Origin: Diphasiastrum complanatum
Taxonomy: Eukaryota; Streptophyta; Lycopodiopsida; Lycopodiales; Lycopodiaceae
Assembly (NCBI GenBank): GCA_029204225.1
Contig: CM055097.1
Location: forward strand, 71,841,952 to 71,905,951
Reading direction: 5' to 3'
Length of the DNA stretch: 64,000 nucleotides
Each line of letters begins with the position of its first letter. Within the stretch, counting starts at the first letter, position 1. The position numbers and the translations under genes are program-made. The notes beneath the pieces are model-generated. The model worked only from the letters and a program-made list of their open reading frames with translations, did no database searches and was not told where the DNA came from. Positions 10,100 through 22,680 of the stretch are shown here, piece by piece.

Positions 10100-10801
10100 A
10101 CCTAAAAAAATTTACAAAGAAACTAAACTTCAAAATTGAAGTGTTGAAGTGCTTCTCTCTCACTTAAAAAAAAAATCCAAATCTGACCCATCTCCCTTGA
10201 TTTTAATATTGATCCAAATCATAAAAACTTAGTACCTTTGAAAAGCTAACAACAAGGTCTATCAGTCTATGTATCAGATAAATGATCGAATTTGATTTGA
10301 TAGGTCAAACTAACCATAGAACATGTCTAAAAATTTTGAAGAAAGTAAACTAGCAAAACTAGAGCTAGTAATCAAGCATTGGCGAAACTCTTTGGATACT
10401 AACCCAAATAACCTGCCATATGAATCAAATAAAAGCTAAGACAATGCTATAAAATCCTATGTAAAGAAACTTGAGATAAAAACTCAAATCAAATCTGAAA
10501 AATTCAAACAAAGTAAAAGGAGATCTTTAATTATCTATTTTGACAGCTTTTGGGATAATTGCAATAACTTTTGCATCTCTTACCCAAATGGCTTGCAAAT
10601 TGGTGCAAATGAAAGCTAAGACAAAGCTCTTCAAAGATATGGAATAAAATTATAAATAAAAAATGAAACTGAATGTTGAAAATTGATCTATACTGACCTG
10701 AAAATTTCAAACTTAAAAATTAGCAAAAAGAAAGCTACAAATGCAATAAACTTATCAAATCTAATGAAATTCACATAGAATCATCATGATTTAGGATCTA
10801 T
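10100..10801 (-). other. Leader-like interior of a minus-strand copia element
   Basis: Non-coding. Two diverged copies of a block containing ACCCAAAT--CTTGC and AAAGCTAAGACAA lie about 175 bp apart (near 10400 and 10575). Its position directly inside a primer-binding site suggests an untranslated leader. Confidence 0.35.
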
Positions 10802-11296
10802 ACTCTGATACCAAAAAATGTCATGTGTGAAATCCCAAACTAATAGCAATTACAATGAAGTAAAGCTAAAAGCAAGCAGAGAACAAGACAATCAAGATAA
10901 CATATCCATAGAATGCTAGAAATACAAAGATATCCATTGAATCACATTAGCAATGAAAGAAAGAGCACAATGAATGGAAATATAAGTATGGATTCATGTG
11001 ATAGGACATATGAGACTTATCAAAGGAAATCCCCATAGCTCACATTCACAAGGAGGAAGCAAGAAGCTCTCACTTGCAAATGAGCCAAAAGATTCACAAA
11101 TTGATGTCTCTTGCCTAGTTATAGACAATGCTCTTACTTAACTAAACATAACTATCTTGAGGGATAGTTCCTTGTTAAGTACTATTTAAACTACATTGGG
11201 CCCTTATTGGCCTATTATCCTTATTAATTACTTTGTCGCCTTGTTCTTAATAGCTCCTTTTGGGCCTACAAAGCTTACATTGGATATTATCTTTCA
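10802..11296 (-). mobile_element. Copia-type 5' LTR with primer-binding site
   Basis: The complement of a Met-tRNA primer site (ACTCTGATACCA, 10802-10813) is followed by TGTCATGTGTGAAATC, a plausible LTR edge at 10819. The far edge near 11296 (ATCTTTCA) is a guess from the TG/CA rule. No coding region of this element is in the window. Confidence 0.4.
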
Positions 11297-11402
11297 TGTA
11301 TAAGCATGGACGTACTAAAAGTACCTGACAAGCATCATAAATTTTTCAGTATGCTAAACCTGATGAAGACACCAAGGCACCAACCGTGACCTTAAGGGGG
11401 AC

Positions 11403-12330
11403 TGTTGGGAATTAAGCTCACAGTCTTGTCCTTGGTGATATTATTTTCTATTTCAAGATTTTTCATGCACGTTTATTGATCACTGATGTAGGATTAGATG
11501 CAACTCTCCTTTGGTATTTTGTCTGCTCATCTGATACCCACAAGAATCACAAAATTCAGACAACCGATTTATTTGAAGAACACGTATGTCGGGTTTTCGA
11601 CTGATCTTCATCCATGGATAAAGACTAACATGTATCCATTCCTATTTGAATCTACTTTCAACTGTCAAGCTATTTGAAGAACTTCGAGGACCTAGCCATC
11701 TTCGATGACTTTGACCATCAGTTCATTGAACAACTTCAAAGTGTTCGAAGTGTCCGACAACTTCGACCGTCAGGTCACTCAACTACTTTTGTACGAAGTG
11801 TCCGACTTATCTGACATCTTCGACGACAAGCGATAGACTCAACTACTTCTATCTGAAATGTTCGAAGTGTCTTAAGTATCTGAAGTGCACGACTTCATCG
11901 ACAACTTCAACAAGTCACTATTTTCAAACAATCTGCCGAAGTACACTGCCTTTGCAACAATATGCAAAAATGAACTGTTTGTTGCACAGTTCGCATTTTT
12001 TTGAAAAAAATGTGACAATTTTCAATAGTGATTTCTTTTTACATATTTCAAAGAAGTAAACTATTTGTCGGCATTTTCGCATTTTTTCGAAATGTGACAA
12101 TACAGTCTACTTCAACAAATGGACTATTTTTCACCACCTTTGCATTTTCTTGAAATGCAAAAAATGCAAAGTATGCGAAAAACTCATCCATGTCAGCGAT
12201 CTAGAGTCGCCTGACCCATGTATACTTGTATGCTGTACTTTTAGTTTCTTTTCTAAGTTCTATTATGGTGGTCTCCCAACTAATAGAGTTAGAAATTATT
12301 CTAAAGGTCGTTGTGTAGGGTAAGTATGGG
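11403..12330 (+). mobile_element. Copia-type 3' LTR (family G), end uncertain
   Basis: A polypurine tract TTAAGGGGGA (to 11402) is followed by TGTTGGGAATTAAGC, a classic plant copia 3' LTR start. The interior has repeated GTTCGAAGTGTCCGAC blocks (11740-11900) and repeated GCATTTTTT-GAAA-TGTGACAA blocks (11990-12110). The right edge is not identifiable; 12330 is where the next element's coding sequence is close. Confidence 0.5.
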
Positions 12331-12345
12331 TAGGATCCACTCAAA

Positions 12346-14219
12346 TCATTGTTCTATTGGTTGATTAATACTCTTGTAAGCAATTTTTGACATTTTGACC
12401 CTTGAATCGGAATTCTGATGTTCGATACCTGGGTCAAAATTTGCTGCAACCTTTTCTTTGTGGTCAAAAAATTGGTCTTTCAAAAAGATGACATCTCTAC
12501 TCATGAATGTTTTCTGAGTGTCTAGGTTGTAGAGCTTGTATGCCTTGTGATCTGAATAGAAACCAATAAAAATTGATCTGCTACTGTTCGATCCTTGGAT
12601 CGGATTTTGACTATTCAATACTTGAGCCGGATTTCTCTATAGATCAGCAGAGATCTGATTGAAAGATTTGCATCCAAACACTCTAATATTTTTGAGTAAT
12701 GGCTTTGATCATGTCCACACCTGATAAGGTGTCTTGCCATTCAGGGCCTTTGTAATGGATCAATTTTGTAGATAGGCGGTTGTATTCACAGCTTCTATCC
12801 ATAATTATTTTGGAAGAGAGGCATGGGCCAACATGCTCTTTGCACTTGCAATGAATGTCTAATTCTTCCTTTGCGCTACACCATTGGACTGAGGTGAGTA
12901 GCTGGCTGTGGATTGTTGTAGGTGTATGGCCTTGCATAAAGCTTTGAACTCGGTGGAGATAAATACTCTCCCTCTGGGTTGAATTTTTTGTTGATGTTTT
13001 GAACTACTTGAAGAACTTGAACGTATCGGATTTTTGCTTTAGAAAATAAGTTGCAGTCCTCTGAGAGAAGTCATAAATAAAAGTCAGTAAATAGATAGCT
13101 GCCCTTGTGGAAATGGTCTGCATAGGGCCACAAATGTCCATGTGTACAAGATCTAGCTAGAAGTATGGACGGTAATCAAAATGGAGGGACTTCTAGCATG
13201 CTTGCTGATTACACACCTTTTACATGGAGTATCGAAATTGCTAATTGTGGGCAGATCTTGTACAAAACTTTGTTTTGACATTTGTTGACTACATCTGGAA
13301 TTGAGGTGGCCTAATCTAAAATGCCAAAGCATATCAGTCGATTCAGAAGTGGTTGTATAAAGAGCTTCACAAATAAAAGAATTGTAGTGGCTGATTTTGT
13401 AAAGATTGCCACTCCTTTTTTTGAAAACTAGAGCTTTTCAAGATTTGTCCAAGATTTGTCAAAAATGGTGCAGCCATTTGTGTCAAATTCTACCCTCCGA
13501 TCCAAATCTGTGATTCAGATATCTAAGAGCAAATCTTTGGTTAGATTTGAAATGTGGAGAACATTGGTCAGCAACTTGACTTTACCTCTCTGAAATTCGA
13601 TCCTGACTGTTCTTTCACCCTCAATAGAATGAGTTGAGTTATCTCCAAGCTGCACAATTTGAGAGTGGGTGTATGATTTGTAATCTTTGAATCAATCCTT
13701 ATTGAAAAAAAGTGGATCCTGAATGGATCCAAACTCCCAAAATACTTGGCTAAGATCTTTGCACAACAAGCTACAAAAGCTAGAAATGGCAAAACATCCT
13801 AATGCTACCTTTGATACACATGAACTTGACAAAGCATTCAAGAGACAAAAGAAACTAATAAAAGGTACTGATGGCAGCCAAAAACAATAGCAAACAAGGT
13901 GCCTAATAGCACCTACCACTTCTGGAAACCTCTTAAAATCATACACAAAAGCTTGAAAACAATATACTGCTCCCAATGGAGGAAGGAACAATGACAATGA
14001 TCTATTGATCTCAATGAATCATACAATAGGTTTCTCCAACCTGTTCTCCACAAATTCTAGCCTAATATAGGTGAGAGAGATGACTCTCTCTCCTCTCTCT
14101 AGAACTTAGGACCCAATTTTAGGGCACCAGTAGCCTAAAATAGCCAATTTTGGCCTGTATGTCCAAATAACATGATTTTGGTGTCATTTTGAAGGTCCTG
14201 AAGTTTGAGACTTCCTCAA
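12346..14219 (-). pseudogene. Copia fragment C1 (protease to integrase), dead
   Basis: Reading from the right: an LTR/leader-like portion (13700-14219); a protease/pre-integrase remnant (QLGDNSTHSIEGERT type); an integrase core; and the post-integrase IFIGFYSDHKAYKLYNL...MSRDVIFLKDQ (12346-12618). Many stops are present. The third catalytic residue is changed from Glu to Gln (GVAQRKN), and a 31-bp gap relative to C2 removes the second catalytic Asp region. From 12647 to 14219 it is nearly identical to 24739-26328. Confidence 0.8.
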
Positions 14220-14269
14220 TATAAAATATATACTAAAATAAAAGTATCTAGGCCTCGTCCATATTAGAA

Positions 14270-14525
14270 ATCAATGATAAACTTCATTGTTACACTTCTT
14301 AGTTACTGTTTACGATGTACTTTATTACTAGCTGTAACTAGTCATAGGCTAGTCTAGTAGTCTACTCCTAGGTTCTCCCTCTCTATCATGGTTCAGGGTT
14401 TAAATGTACATTTTACATTCAGTAGGTGTTAGAGTGATTGAGTGGCATTGCATGTTCTTTTTCCGCCTCCCTACTTGGTAATTGCTTGTGGTGAATGCTT
14501 GATATTGCATATCTAATTCTTGACA
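14270..14525 (+). mobile_element. Copia 5' LTR end (family H)
   Basis: The sequence ends ...AATTCTTGACA at 14525 and is followed directly by the 12-base Met-tRNA primer-binding site. The left edge is uncertain. Confidence 0.6.
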
Positions 14526-14537
14526 TGGTATCAGAGC
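14526..14537 (+). promoter_or_regulatory. Primer-binding site, tRNA-iMet
   Basis: TGGTATCAGAGC, the standard plant copia primer site, directly after the LTR CA end. Confidence 0.9.
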
Positions 14538-15052
14538 TACGATAGTCCTGCGTGCTTGATCAGTGGATACAGCTTGTCACAGGCTCCACAACGAAGTGAG
14601 AAAGTCCTTCACAAGAGGTGAAAGCTTGGAGAGACAAAAATGGCTAGAGTATTTTGCAGGTTTTGGAGCTCACATGTATTAGTGGGGAACGAAGACACAC
14701 TCTCAGAGGCATCGGAAAGGCCAGGGCAGCATCAGACAGATTAAAAATTTGTTGAGTGGGAAAAGTTTTACAATATTTTTTTTAGTCTTTGTGAAAAGTG
14801 TCATTTGTTAGAGAATTGTGCCAAGAAATCTCTTATTTGTTTGTTTGGGGTACTGCAAATCACACCAAACAGTGTCTAGTACTGCCATTTAGAGCTTTGA
14901 GACTTCATACCCTTCACATTACTGATATCTGTCTATTTGAACGATCACTCGTTTTAAAATCTAAGCAAAGAGAAGGCGGCGTAGTCGCCACGCTGAAGTA
15001 GGGAATCTAGAATATTCCCTCTGAAAGTTCTTATATTCTCTCTTTTTTTTGT

Positions 15053-15292
15053 ACCAATATCGGATCCAAGCGCGCTAGCTGAAGAGAAACCCGAGTAGTC
15101 GTACATCCGCGCTCCAGTCCAATATTGTCTGTACCGATATCGGATCCAAGCTCACGAGCTAAAGAAAATTTCGAGTAGTTGTACATCTGCGCTCTAGTCC
15201 GATATCGCATGCTCCAATATCGGATCCACGCGCACAAGTAGAAGAGGATCCTGAGTAGTCGTACTTCCACGTTCCTTTTCAATATCAGGTGT
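15053..15292. repeat. Three 80-bp units of the paired GATATCGG/GCGCGC motif
   Basis: Units start at 15053, 15133 and 15213 (period exactly 80). Each opens with a forward motif (ATATCGGATCCAAGCGCGC type) and closes 50-55 bp later with its inverted partner (GCGCTCCAGTCCAATAT type). Conserved filler includes GAGTAGTCGTAC. The same motif pair recurs at 33.0 and 35.7-37.2 kb. Here it lies in the leader of copia H, between the primer site and gag. Confidence 0.85.
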
Positions 15293-15358
15293 ATAACCAG
15301 GAAAACATACAGTTTTGTGGTGTGATAAATTACTTGATCCGGACTCATCTGTTCAGTA

Positions 15359-15482
15359 ATGGAAACTCTAAGTGAGAGTGTCCTCAATGAGTCAAGCAAA
15401 TTGGAAGGAGCCGACAACTATTCAATTTGGGAATTCAAACTGAAAAATATTTTGATGGTTAAGGAGCTATGGGAGATTGACA
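15359..15482 (+). pseudogene. Copia family H gag, N-terminal stub
   Basis: An ATG at 15359 opens METLSESVLNESSKLEGADN..IWEFKLKNILMVKELWEI, the usual start of copia gag (LxGxNYxxWKxxMxxxL pattern). Homology stops at about 15483, where ACTGTCG repeats begin, so the element is broken after some 40 residues. Confidence 0.7.
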
Positions 15483-17228
15483 CTGTCGTATTTTTCACAA
15501 AAAGCCGACACTGTCGCTTTTTGAGGCACTGTCGCATGTGGCAATTTACATTCATTTCTGCAGAGTGACAGTTTTTGTTCATTTATGCAGACAGACTATT
15601 GACGGCCAATTTTCACCTCTTATCAACAATCAGTTTCTGAGAAGGAACTGGATGAATGCCAACAAATTTCGGCCAACTGGCAATCACATTTGAAGACCTG
15701 ATTACTTAGTATAAATCAGCTGTTCATACATCTCTTTCATCATCTGAAACGTTATTGTGAATTGTAAAGGGGCTAAGTGTTATTACACGATGCTTCCTTC
15801 ACTCTTATCAAGCAGATCATTCACAATCAGAAAGTATTGTAGTTAGCTCTCTATCAAGCTTTCAAGCTTGAACTCCGTTGAGCATTCTAGTTCAGTTTTT
15901 AGAGATTTAGTTTAGAGTTGCTATTGTGCTATTGCTTATCAGCAGAGTTGCTTAATTTCAGACTTATTCTCAATTCCTCAGAGAAGCTTAGAGTGCGCAG
16001 TTTCTATCCGCTATTGTCTTGCACTCATTAGCATTTGATTTTGTTTTTCTGAATCAATACTATTTCTTGTTGCGTTCAGTTTATGTCAGAATGCATGCAT
16101 CTCTGTATTGCTTTTGTAACTGATAGAAACTGTCTGAAAACCCAATACTTTATGTTTGGCTATGTAATCACTCAATATCTAGTGAAAGTTAGTTGCTAAA
16201 GATTGAACATGATTTCTATCACTACTGTTTTGTTCAATTTGATAGGCGTACTCATGCAAGTAGGAAAAGTTTTTGTTTCTGCCATTAGTTTATCTATCCT
16301 AATTTCGACACTTGAAGCACGTCTCCCCACCTAGTTCACCCTTTTTTGCAATGGCCTCACATCGTCACACACGCCAACGCCAACGACATAAGCAGGTGCC
16401 AAGGGACTGTCACAAAATTTGCAATGGGGGCATGTTAGAAGATTCTGGTGAAAATTCCAGACTGTTCAATGTACTTATTATTGTTTAGGCTGATGACTGT
16501 TTTACAGGATGTTCGTGTGAGCTATGGTGTGACTATATCATTCAAAGGATTTTCCCATTGCTCCACTGACAACACATTTAAAAGTTAAATAGCCACTGAT
16601 TAGATGGGTTTTTAGTTTGCTTTTTGCTTGAAATTTTATTATATTTTTGACAAATTTATAACTCGCCTACAGACTTTTATTATCTTTTTGCTGCCCTCTT
16701 TACTTGCCACTTCTCCAAAGAGCTAGGCAGAGTCCAGACTCTGTTTTGTGAGCTTGGCAAGTTATAAGTTATAATTCACCATCATAGCCATTACTTGTCA
16801 CTTTCACAGATCCTTCTAATCGTCATTTTGGACAAGTAGATAGCTCGATGATTTATAGTCCTATTACTCATGTCTGCTATTACTTGCGCCTGCTATTACT
16901 CGTCCAATATAACTCTCCATCAGAGAAAATCTAGTATCTTTCAGATCTTTTGACAATAAGAACCCATCTGTATTTTTCTACGATTTTCATTTTTTGCGAT
17001 TGTCTTTTGGATTTGCATTTATGCCCCTTTGCATCCATTTGACTTTTATTTTTATTCTGATCTGATCTTGATATGAGATTCATTATCGCATCGGTTTGAT
17101 CGTCAATCAGATCCATCATTTGATCACCTATATGTCAAAAAGATCTACAAAAAATTATCTGAGAAAAAAGAAAACAAAAAAGATAAAAAACAACCGAAAA
17201 GTAAAAATACCAAAAAAAATCTCATTTT
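15483..17228 (+). other. Unassigned, LTR-like sequence, no gene
   Basis: It starts with short CACTGTCG repeats (15481-15535) that resemble tracts near 12060. The rest is T-rich and resembles transcribed LTR/leader sequence leading towards the gypsy gag fragment at 17.3 kb. No ORF or named motif is supported. Confidence 0.35.
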
Positions 17229-17465
17229 TTGTTCTATTGTATACATTTGAGATCCGATAGGAGATTATCCACCCTGGATCTCTCTGAACTTGAGAAATTC
17301 GTCAACATATCGATCAAAATATTATCTGAACCCGTTGACCTAGATCCACCTCCGATGCACAATCCTAGGCCATTTGTACCCCACGCAGTCCTCCGAGACT
17401 TCCCCAAGATCGACTTTCCGAGGTTTGACGACAAGGGAGATCCGCGACGATTTCTACAGATCCAC
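17229..17465 (+). pseudogene. Ty3/gypsy gag N-terminal fragment
   Basis: The frame ends with VLRDFPKIDFPRFDDKGDPR, the entry motif of plant gypsy gag (pkldfPkFdGxxdP). Homology breaks at about 17465, where a two-copy 58-bp repeat begins. Only the first 75 or so residues remain. Confidence 0.65.
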
Positions 17466-17570
17466 ACTATTGGAATGTGATCAACCTGTTCTGATATCCC
17501 TACTGGGAATTCCTACAGATCTATACTATTAGAATCTGATCAACTTGCTCTGATACCCATGATGGAAATT
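17453..17570 (+). repeat. Two-copy 58-bp tandem repeat
   Basis: CTACAGATC.A.ACTATT.GAAT is repeated at 17453 and 17511; each copy ends near a CTCTGATA-C-type stretch like a decayed primer-binding site. 17571-17806 shows no gene. Confidence 0.65.
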
Positions 17571-17806
17571 CCTTGTGGTCAAATTAGCAAAAGCATGAAT
17601 GAGCGCACTTAAACGCTCTGATTCACTATTGGTAAGACTCAAATTATTGATGCAAAGCTCAGATAGACTTGATCTATTCAACTCATCTATTCTCAAAATG
17701 AAGCTTTCAACAAAATCTTTGAGAGCTGTCTGTTTCCCAGATTAGCGCGTTGGTGCAAGAGAGATATGCTCTCTCAAGAATAAATTGGTAACTAGCTACT
17801 GCTTGT

Positions 17807-18524
17807 TGTGAGAGATTTCAACTAGTTTACTCTAGTTTAGTCACATTTTGATAAATTGTCAATAAGAGGCCAAAACTTATTTTAGACTTAGAGATAAACT
17901 TTTTGAAGTTATACTAGTTTAAAATACATTAAATAAACACTTTTTGAAAGTGTGGGAAAGTTGGTAGTCGTGTTTGAGAGGGATTCAAATTTGAACTTTG
18001 GGTACATTGAATCTAGACCCAAAAATAGTAGGGTTTACATTTTGGAGGAAAATCCAAGTGGCCAAATAGGGTTTGAAACTCTATAAAAGGATGTAACTCA
18101 TGGAGAGACACATCTTCTCTCTTCTCTCTCTCATTTCATCATTATACATGGTTCTCTTTGGGTTCTACTACTCATTGGTGCACTATCTTGGTGTTATCTT
18201 GCAATCTTGTGTGTAGATTGTTTATTTATTGCTATTTTCGGTTCGAGTTTGAGAGAGATTCAAATTTGAACTTTGGGTACATTGAATCTAGACCCAAAAG
18301 TAGTAGGGTTCACATTTTGGAGGGAAAGCCAAGTGGCCAAATAGGGTTTGGAAACTCTATAAAAGGATGTAACTCATGGAGAGACACATCTTCTCTCTTC
18401 TCTCTCTCATTTCATCATTATACATGGTTCTCTTTGGGTTCTACTACTCATTGGTGCCCTATCTTGGTGTTATCTTGCAATCTTGTGTGTAGATTGCTCA
18501 TTTATTGCTATTTTCAGTTCCACA
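17807..18524 (+). mobile_element. Family A LTR with duplicated promoter block
   Basis: It begins TGTGAGAGATTTCAACTAG like the LTR at 43583. A block of about 275 bp (starting 17976 and again 18251) holding CTATAAAAGG, the GA/CT-rich start region and the R-like part is present twice in tandem. The U5 end is missing: the sequence stops at ...GTTCCACA (18524), where the LTR of element B begins. Confidence 0.8.
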
Positions 18525-19235
18525 TGTTGAGTTTCTCACGTGTGGACTGTCCACTACATGTACTTGTGATCTCCTAAGGTGTGTAGATGCACCAAGATCA
18601 AGACTAGATTGAGATTCAAAATCTATCATTGAATCTATGGCAAAAATACACTACTGCATGCATTCAATCACTTCCAACTCTAACTCACACGTGTGGGAAG
18701 TATTCAAAAAATAATTTTAGTAAAGTGAGAAAAAACATCATGAGCTCTTGGGTAGAGAGAGAAAGCTAGAAATCCAATAACTCACAAAATCCATGAAATC
18801 ACCAAATCAATTAGATCCAAAATGAGGATTATAATGATACTACTAGATCCACAAGCTACCACTATGCTTAACTATGATTGGACCATATTTTTTCACCTCT
18901 TGATCCTATTGGATCATTGATGCATGCACCTCTTAATTCTATTGGACTATATTCAAGCACACCTCAATTTCCTATTGGACCTCACAAGGTTCCACCTCTA
19001 AATCCTATTGGACCTCTTGGAATTCATTAAACAAAAGCTTTACACTTGTCTACACTCTAATTGGCACGCGTTTAGCCTCTTACTCTATTTTGGCTCAATA
19101 GTGGCATTACAAGTGGAAATGCATAATTTGCCATCCATGCCAAATTTATTCCTATCAACATCCTACACCTAGATGCTTGATGTAAAAAACATAAGACCCC
19201 TATATCTAACATAGATAATCTTTTTCAATTCTTCA
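18525..19235 (-). mobile_element. Element B 3' LTR (711 bp)
   Basis: The minus strand reads TGAAGAATTG... after the polypurine tract (AGGAGGAGTG type, 19236-19250) and ends in ...CTCAACA. It matches 24004-24738 apart from point changes and a 24-bp indel near the GGGTAGAGAGAG block. It carries two CACGTGTG motifs. Confidence 0.9.
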
Positions 19236-19255
19236 CACTCCTCCTAAAAAATTAT

Positions 19256-22200
19256 CTATGAAGATTTGAGCATTGATCTTGATATAACTCCAAGATTAGA
19301 TCTATGCTTGATGAAAGCACTTTTTCTCAAAGGCTTGGTGAGTAGATCGGCAATACAAGTGGATGAGTTGACATGCTGCAAATAGATTTCTCCTCCAATA
19401 AGCTTTTCTCTCACAAAATGGTGTGCCACTTCTATGTGCTTGCTTCTTGCATGAAATATGGGATTATTGGCAAGAGCTTGGGCTGAGATGTTATCACACT
19501 TGATCATTGGTAGATCATCCTCCGTGATGCACTTTAGCTCCATTAATAACCTCTTGATCCAAAGCACTTCTTTGGTAGTTGTAGTGAGTGATTTGTACTC
19601 GGCCTCACATGAAGAGAGAGATATAGTATCTTGCTTTTTGGAAAGCCAAGATATAAGATTGCCTCCAAGAAAGATAGTGTATGCACTAATAGACTTTCGA
19701 TCCATCTTGTCACTTGCAAAGTCCGAATCCGAGTAGCCAATAATGGATAGATCGTCACTTTTATAGAGTAGACCATAATCACAAGATGAAGATACATATC
19801 TTAAAATCCTCTTGGCCATCTTCCAATGATGGATCTTAGGATCTTGCATAAATTGACTCAATTTGTGCACACAAAAACTTAGATCGGGCCTAGTAATTGT
19901 AAGCCAAATAAAGGAGCCTACAAGACTCCTAAAAAGTGTGATGTCCTCAAAGGATCTTTCATCACCTTTATTAGGATCTTTTACAATTTGCTCCATCGGT
20001 GTATGTATGCTCTTAGAATTTTCCATATGGAATTTTTTCAACATAGAGTGAGCATATCTAGATTGGCATATAAAGACATGATTTTCATAAAAATCAATTT
20101 CTAGGCCTAGGATGTAATGCATCTCTCCTAGATCTTGCATTTTAAAGTCACATCCAAGTGCTAGCTTGGCTTCATCAACTAGCTTGATACAACTTCCACA
20201 AAGAATAATGTCATCAACATAAATTAGAAGAATGACAATATTGCTGCTATCAACTAACTTTAGATACATGGAAGGATCATAGTCACTAAGAGTAAATCCT
20301 AGTGAAATAAGAAAAGAGTTAAATCATGAATACCATGATCTTGGTGCTTTCTTGAGTCCATAAAGACTTTTGAAGAGGAAGCACACTTTGGACTCATCCT
20401 TGATGAATCCTTGAGGTTGTTCCATATAGATCTCCTCCTCAAGATAACCATTTAGAAAAGCATTGGATTTATCTAATTGGAACACCTTCCACTTGAAAAA
20501 ACAAGCAAGAGAAATAAGAATTCTTATTGTCACCATCTTTGCAACGGGTGCAAAGGTCTCCTCATAATCAAGACCATGGATTTGAGCAAATCCTTTGGCA
20601 CATAATCTTGCTTTATGCTTGTTGATGGTGCCATCATGATTGAACTTGATCCGAAATACCCACTTGCAACCAATCACATGCTTGTTGGATGGAGGATCCA
20701 CGAGCTCCTAAGTATTGTTGGTGATCAATGCATCATACTCTTGCTTCATGGAATCATACCACTCCTTGATATTGAGTGCCTCTTGTACATTCTCTGGCTC
20801 TTCATGAGAGACATAAAAAACATAATTAGTGGAATCAAGATCCACTTGTTTGCCTTTGTCATCATATGAGAGCCTCTTAGGCTCGGATCTATCTCTCATG
20901 GATCTTCTTGGTGAGAAAATCCGAGGAGAGTCTTCTTCAAATCTTGACCCCATCACATCATAATTGTCTTCAAGATCAATAATTGATGATGCATCCATAG
21001 ATTTCTTGATCTCGGCCTCTTCAAAAGATGAGTGTTGATCTTCATGAAAGACAACATCTCTAATTTCAATAACTTGAGAAGTAGAGAGTATAAAGACTCT
21101 ATAGGCCTTCTTGGTGGATGAGTATCCAACCATGATCCCTTTGCATGCACTAGGATCTTCCTTCTTCCTTGTTTCCAAGGGAATATGGATAAAGCATAAG
21201 CATCCAAAAACTCTAAGGTGATCAACATTAGGCTTCTTAAAAAATAAGATGTCATATGGTGACTTTCCTCCAAGAGCTATATGTGGGAGCCTATTGCAAA
21301 GGTAATTTGCACAATTAATGGCTTCTCCCCAAAAATCTTTGGGCAAAGATGCCTCAATTCTCATAGATTTTGCACATTCACATAGAGATCTATTCTTTCT
21401 CTCGGCCACTCCATTTTGAGATGGAGAGTAGGCACAAAAAAACTCTCTTTTAATGCCTTCAAGCTCACAAAAATCTTGAAATTTATTGGAGATATATTCA
21501 CCACCTCCATCACTTCTAAGAGCTTTAATCTTGAATGAGAATTGCTTCTCTACATAGGCTTTGAAAATAAGAAAATGATCAAACACCATAGATTTAGAAG
21601 CAAGAAGATATATCCAAGTGAATATTGTGTAATCATCAAGAAAGTAACAAAACAAGTGGCTCCTCCCTAGCTTGTAGTTGATGAGAAATACACATCCGAG
21701 TGGATTAACTCCAAAGGATGCTTGCTTTTGATAGAAGATCTTGTAAATGGCTTTTTGTGAGATTTAGCAATAGCACAAGCCTCACAAGGCTTGATCTTCT
21801 TGGAGAATGACTTTGGCAAGCCAATAGCTTTGGATTCTTTGATCATAGAGAGCATGGATTTGTAGTTGGGATGTCCCAACCTCCTATGCCATAATTCCTC
21901 CATAGAGAGCTTGTTCACAAGAGCAACATTACAAGCATTCACATACTCATTTGGATCTAGTTTATAGATGCCACCAAATCTAGATCCTAATGCAAGTATC
22001 TCATCATTCTTCTTGATAGTGCAAGTATCAACATTGAATTTTACATCAAGGCCATTATGAAGCAATTGGCCAACACTAATAAGATTCTTGGTAAGCTTGG
22101 GTACATAAAGAACCCTAGAGAGAGAAAGAACTTTAGAGGATGCAAGCTTCAAGGGAATGTTCCCTATGCCTTCAATAGGACATTCAAAATCATTTGCAGT

Positions 22201-22680
22201 GTATATTGATTTCTTCACTCCATCATAAGGTTCAATAGAAGAGAAAGAGTCCTTGGAGCTACACATATGTGAAGAGGCTCCACTATCAATATACCATAGG
22301 CCGTCCTTCTTGGAAGGAGTAGATGAGAAACTAGAGACCATAAGAGATCCCTCTCCATCACTTGCAATAGTGTCTTCCTTCTCATTGGTAATGTTGGCTT
22401 GCTTGAGTTGATTCTTCTTCTTGAAGCAATTGGTGGCATAATAACCTTTCTTGCCACAATAAAAGCGCTTGATCTTCTTCTTCTTCTTGAGCTTGGATGA
22501 TGAAGCATTAGAGGAATCATCTTTCTCCTCATCTTTGTCTTTGGATTTGACTTTTTCCTTGCTTGAGGATTGTTGATGTTGGTTCTTGCTCCTCCCTTTG
22601 CCCTTATCCTTGGCAAAGAGAGCTTTGCCATCATTATGAGTGAGAGAAAGCTTGTCCATCCTCAAGAGCTTGTACTCTTG
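19256..22680 (-). pseudogene. Element B copia pol (protease, integrase, RT, RNase H)
   Basis: In order on the minus strand: zinc knuckle remnant; protease (YIDSGASSHM); HHCC pre-integrase (LWHRRLGHPN...CEACAIAKSHKK); integrase with ALRSDGGGEY and NGVAERKNRS; RT with CKWVFRIKFNHDGT, QLDKSNAFLNG and YVDD; RNase H (YSDSDFASD, SCEAEYKSL, CDNISAQAL) ending DLLTKPLRK. The frame is broken by an in-frame TAG (about 20709, Trp expected), an in-frame TGA (about 20310) and single-base frameshifts near 21690 and 22680. The knuckle has lost its first Cys (Arg) and its His (Tyr). Otherwise all replication domains are present, so this is a fairly young loss. Confidence 0.92.

Noticed and set aside
13692-13997. 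Membrane-protein-like ORF (duplicated at 25714-26109)
   Set aside because: It lies in the LTR/leader part of copia fragment C, and its similarity between copies is explained by DNA duplication.
15053-15292. CRISPR-like array
   Set aside because: Plant DNA; the units are contiguous 80-bp repeats with no unique spacers.
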